A stretch of DNA of 5,180 nt, from NCBI GenBank assembly GCA_013335425.1, contig JAAXVQ010000177.1:1-5180 (forward strand), given 5' to 3'. Positions 4,568 to 5,180 of the stretch are shown piece after piece. Each line of letters begins with the position of its first letter. The stretch's first letter is position 1. A program made the position numbers and the translations under genes. This DNA is from Candidatus Firestoneibacteriota bacterium (GTDB taxonomy: Bacteria > Oederibacteriota > JAAXVQ01). The notes beneath the pieces were generated by a model that did no database searches, was not told where the DNA came from, and saw only the letters and a program-made list of their open reading frames with translations.

Positions 4568-5180
4568 ATGTCTGAATTACACGCCATCATCCTGGCCGCC
4601 GGCGAGGGAACCCGCATGAAGTCGCAGACCCCCAAGGTGTTGCATCCCGCGGCGGGCCAAACGCTCATCGGTTGGGTTTTGCAGGCGGTGCGTCAAGCCG
4701 GGGTGAAGTCTCCGTTGGTGGTGTTGGGCCATAAGGCCGAAGAAGTGGCCCGGGTGCTTCCGGAAGACGTGCGCACGGCGCTGCAGGCCAAACGCCTGGG
4801 CACGGGCGACGCGGTGGCGGCTGCCAAACGTTCCCTGGCAACGGCCCGGGGCGAGGTTCTGGTTTTGTGCGGCGATGCGCCCCACCGCGTCGTCCCTCAA
4901 GTAGATCATCTCACGGGGAGTGTGGTTCCCTGTTTCCTGGGATGCGTTTTGCGGGCAGCGCCCGGCAAGGCGTTCGCGTGGCTCACGCACCACGCCGCCG
5001 CGCCCGACCGGCTCCCGGACTGGCTGCGTAACCGCCTGCCGGACGACCTGCGCGGCAAGCGCTCCGTGTACGCGCGGGACGTCGGCGAGCGCGAGCTGGA
5101 GCTCGTCTGGCGGCTGCACCGGGAGGCGCTCGCGCCGCTGGTGGAGGCCGGCAAGCTGGGCGCGGTGCTCTTCCAGTTCC
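4568..5180 (+). CDS. glmU: glmU 5' part joined in frame to unrelated DUF72-like sequence; open at the window edge
   Basis: GlmU makes UDP-N-acetylglucosamine (uridylyltransferase N-domain, acetyltransferase C-domain) for peptidoglycan and lipopolysaccharide. Residues 1-105 are typical for the N-domain: LAAGEGTRMKS at 9-19 with Arg16, PKVLH at 22-26 with Lys23, a Rossmann-like VVLGHKAEEV at 51-60, QAKRLGTGDAV at 73-83, and the metal-site strand VLVLCGDAP at 97-105 with Asp103. After Pro105 the expected L-V/I-R-P-E-T continuation is missing. Residues 106-133 match nothing I know, and residues 134-204 look like DUF72. The frame stays open to the last base. Thus neither the rest of the uridylyltransferase domain nor the left-handed helix acetyltransferase domain is present. 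A genuine fusion is unlikely because half of the N-domain fold is missing; a chimeric join is the simplest reading. In the true genome, prs, rplY and pth often follow glmU. Confidence 0.8.
   Translation, partial: MSELHAIILAAGEGTRMKSQTPKVLHPAAGQTLIGWVLQAVRQAGVKSPLVVLGHKAEEVARVLPEDVRTALQAKRLGTGDAVAAAKRSLATARGEVLVLCGDAPHRVVPQVDHLTGSVVPCFLGCVLRAAPGKAFAWLTHHAAAPDRLPDWLRNRLPDDLRGKRSVYARDVGERELELVWRLHREALAPLVEAGKLGAVLFQF
4883..4966. other. Unassigned 84-base linker at the junction
   Basis: Between the last GlmU-like codon and the first DUF72-like codon lie 28 codons, 11 of which end in A or T, more than in either neighbour. The translation (HRVVPQVDHL onward) and the other five frames show no family I recognise. 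It may come from a third source, or from non-coding DNA; edges are uncertain by several bases on both sides. Confidence 0.5.
4967..5180 (+). CDS. Internal fragment of a DUF72 (YecE-like) protein
   Basis: The 71 codons read KAFAWLTHH, then DDLRGKRSVYARDV, and end in AGKLGAVLFQF, the pattern of the middle of DUF72 TIM-barrel proteins (function unknown), where VKAF..LT is followed by an L-x-P-L-x-x-A-G-K-L-G-x-V-L-F-Q-F segment. Both ends are missing: the N-terminal strand is replaced by the linker, and the window stops before the expected P-P. Of 71 codons only one (CGT, residue 154 of the ORF) does not end in G or C, which suggests an actinobacterium-like origin foreign to the rest of the window. 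Confidence 0.6.

Noticed and set aside
4577..5119. Minus-strand ORF of 180 codons opposite glmU and the junction
   Set aside because: It is antisense to well-conserved GlmU motifs and crosses the chimeric junction; no family resemblance.
4568..5180. A new natural two-domain enzyme (nucleotidyltransferase fused to DUF72)
   Set aside because: The GlmU part stops in the middle of its fold, the DUF72 part starts in the middle of its own, and codon usage switches sharply; a misjoin explains this better.

Overview
The window reads as bacterial chromosome, mostly ordinary housekeeping genes on the + strand, with unusually rich intergenic repeats and one abrupt discontinuity near the right end. The organism is probably Gram-negative: there is a predicted TPR lipoprotein with Ala after the lipobox Cys, and the order TPR protein, ispE, tRNA-Gln recalls the PA4667-lolB-ispE-tRNA-Gln-prs block of Pseudomonas, here without lolB and with glmU next. 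The genes are moderately GC-rich with mixed third positions and AT-rich spacers. The phylum cannot be fixed from sequence alone; a deltaproteobacterial-type or PVC/Omnitrophota-type environmental genome would fit, but this is a guess.

Layout. 1-51: tail of an unseen upstream region with a small hairpin and the ribosome binding site of the first gene. 52-1056: RluD-type 23S rRNA pseudouridine synthase starting at TTG. 1057-1540: non-housekeeping spacer holding (a) a MITE-like element (about 1081-1324) with 42-bp perfect inverted arms and a flanking 7-bp direct repeat, (b) a good sigma70-type promoter (1340-1368), and (c) a structured leader containing a possible 41-codon ORF that lies in the same frame as the next gene, separated from it only by a TGA and two codons. 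1541-3265: 574-aa lipoprotein made almost entirely of TPRs. 3270-4148: ispE, four bases after the TPR gene. 4177-4204: intrinsic terminator. 4221-4294: tRNA-Gln(UUG) with encoded CCA. 4291-4546: a perfect hairpin starting on the tRNA 3' end, two 93-bp direct repeats at a 130-bp period, and a tRNA T-arm-like remnant. 4568 onward: the start of glmU.

The glmU reading frame is typical only to about codon 105. An 84-base stretch I cannot assign follows, and from about 4967 to the end the protein looks like an internal part of a DUF72 (YecE-like) protein with almost exclusively G/C third positions (70 of 71 codons, against 81 of 105 in the glmU part). This is most economically a chimeric join (assembly or other) between the host genome and a high-GC, actinobacterium-like sequence, although the frame stays open across it.

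How the genes work together: TPR protein and ispE form one short operon (isoprenoid precursor synthesis plus an envelope scaffold), tRNA-Gln follows behind a terminator, and glmU (UDP-GlcNAc synthesis) has its own ribosome binding site. I see no convincing new defence, toxin or biosynthetic system. The most rewarding items are the glmU/DUF72 junction, the MITE-like element, the leader of the TPR operon, and the repeat cluster next to the tRNA.
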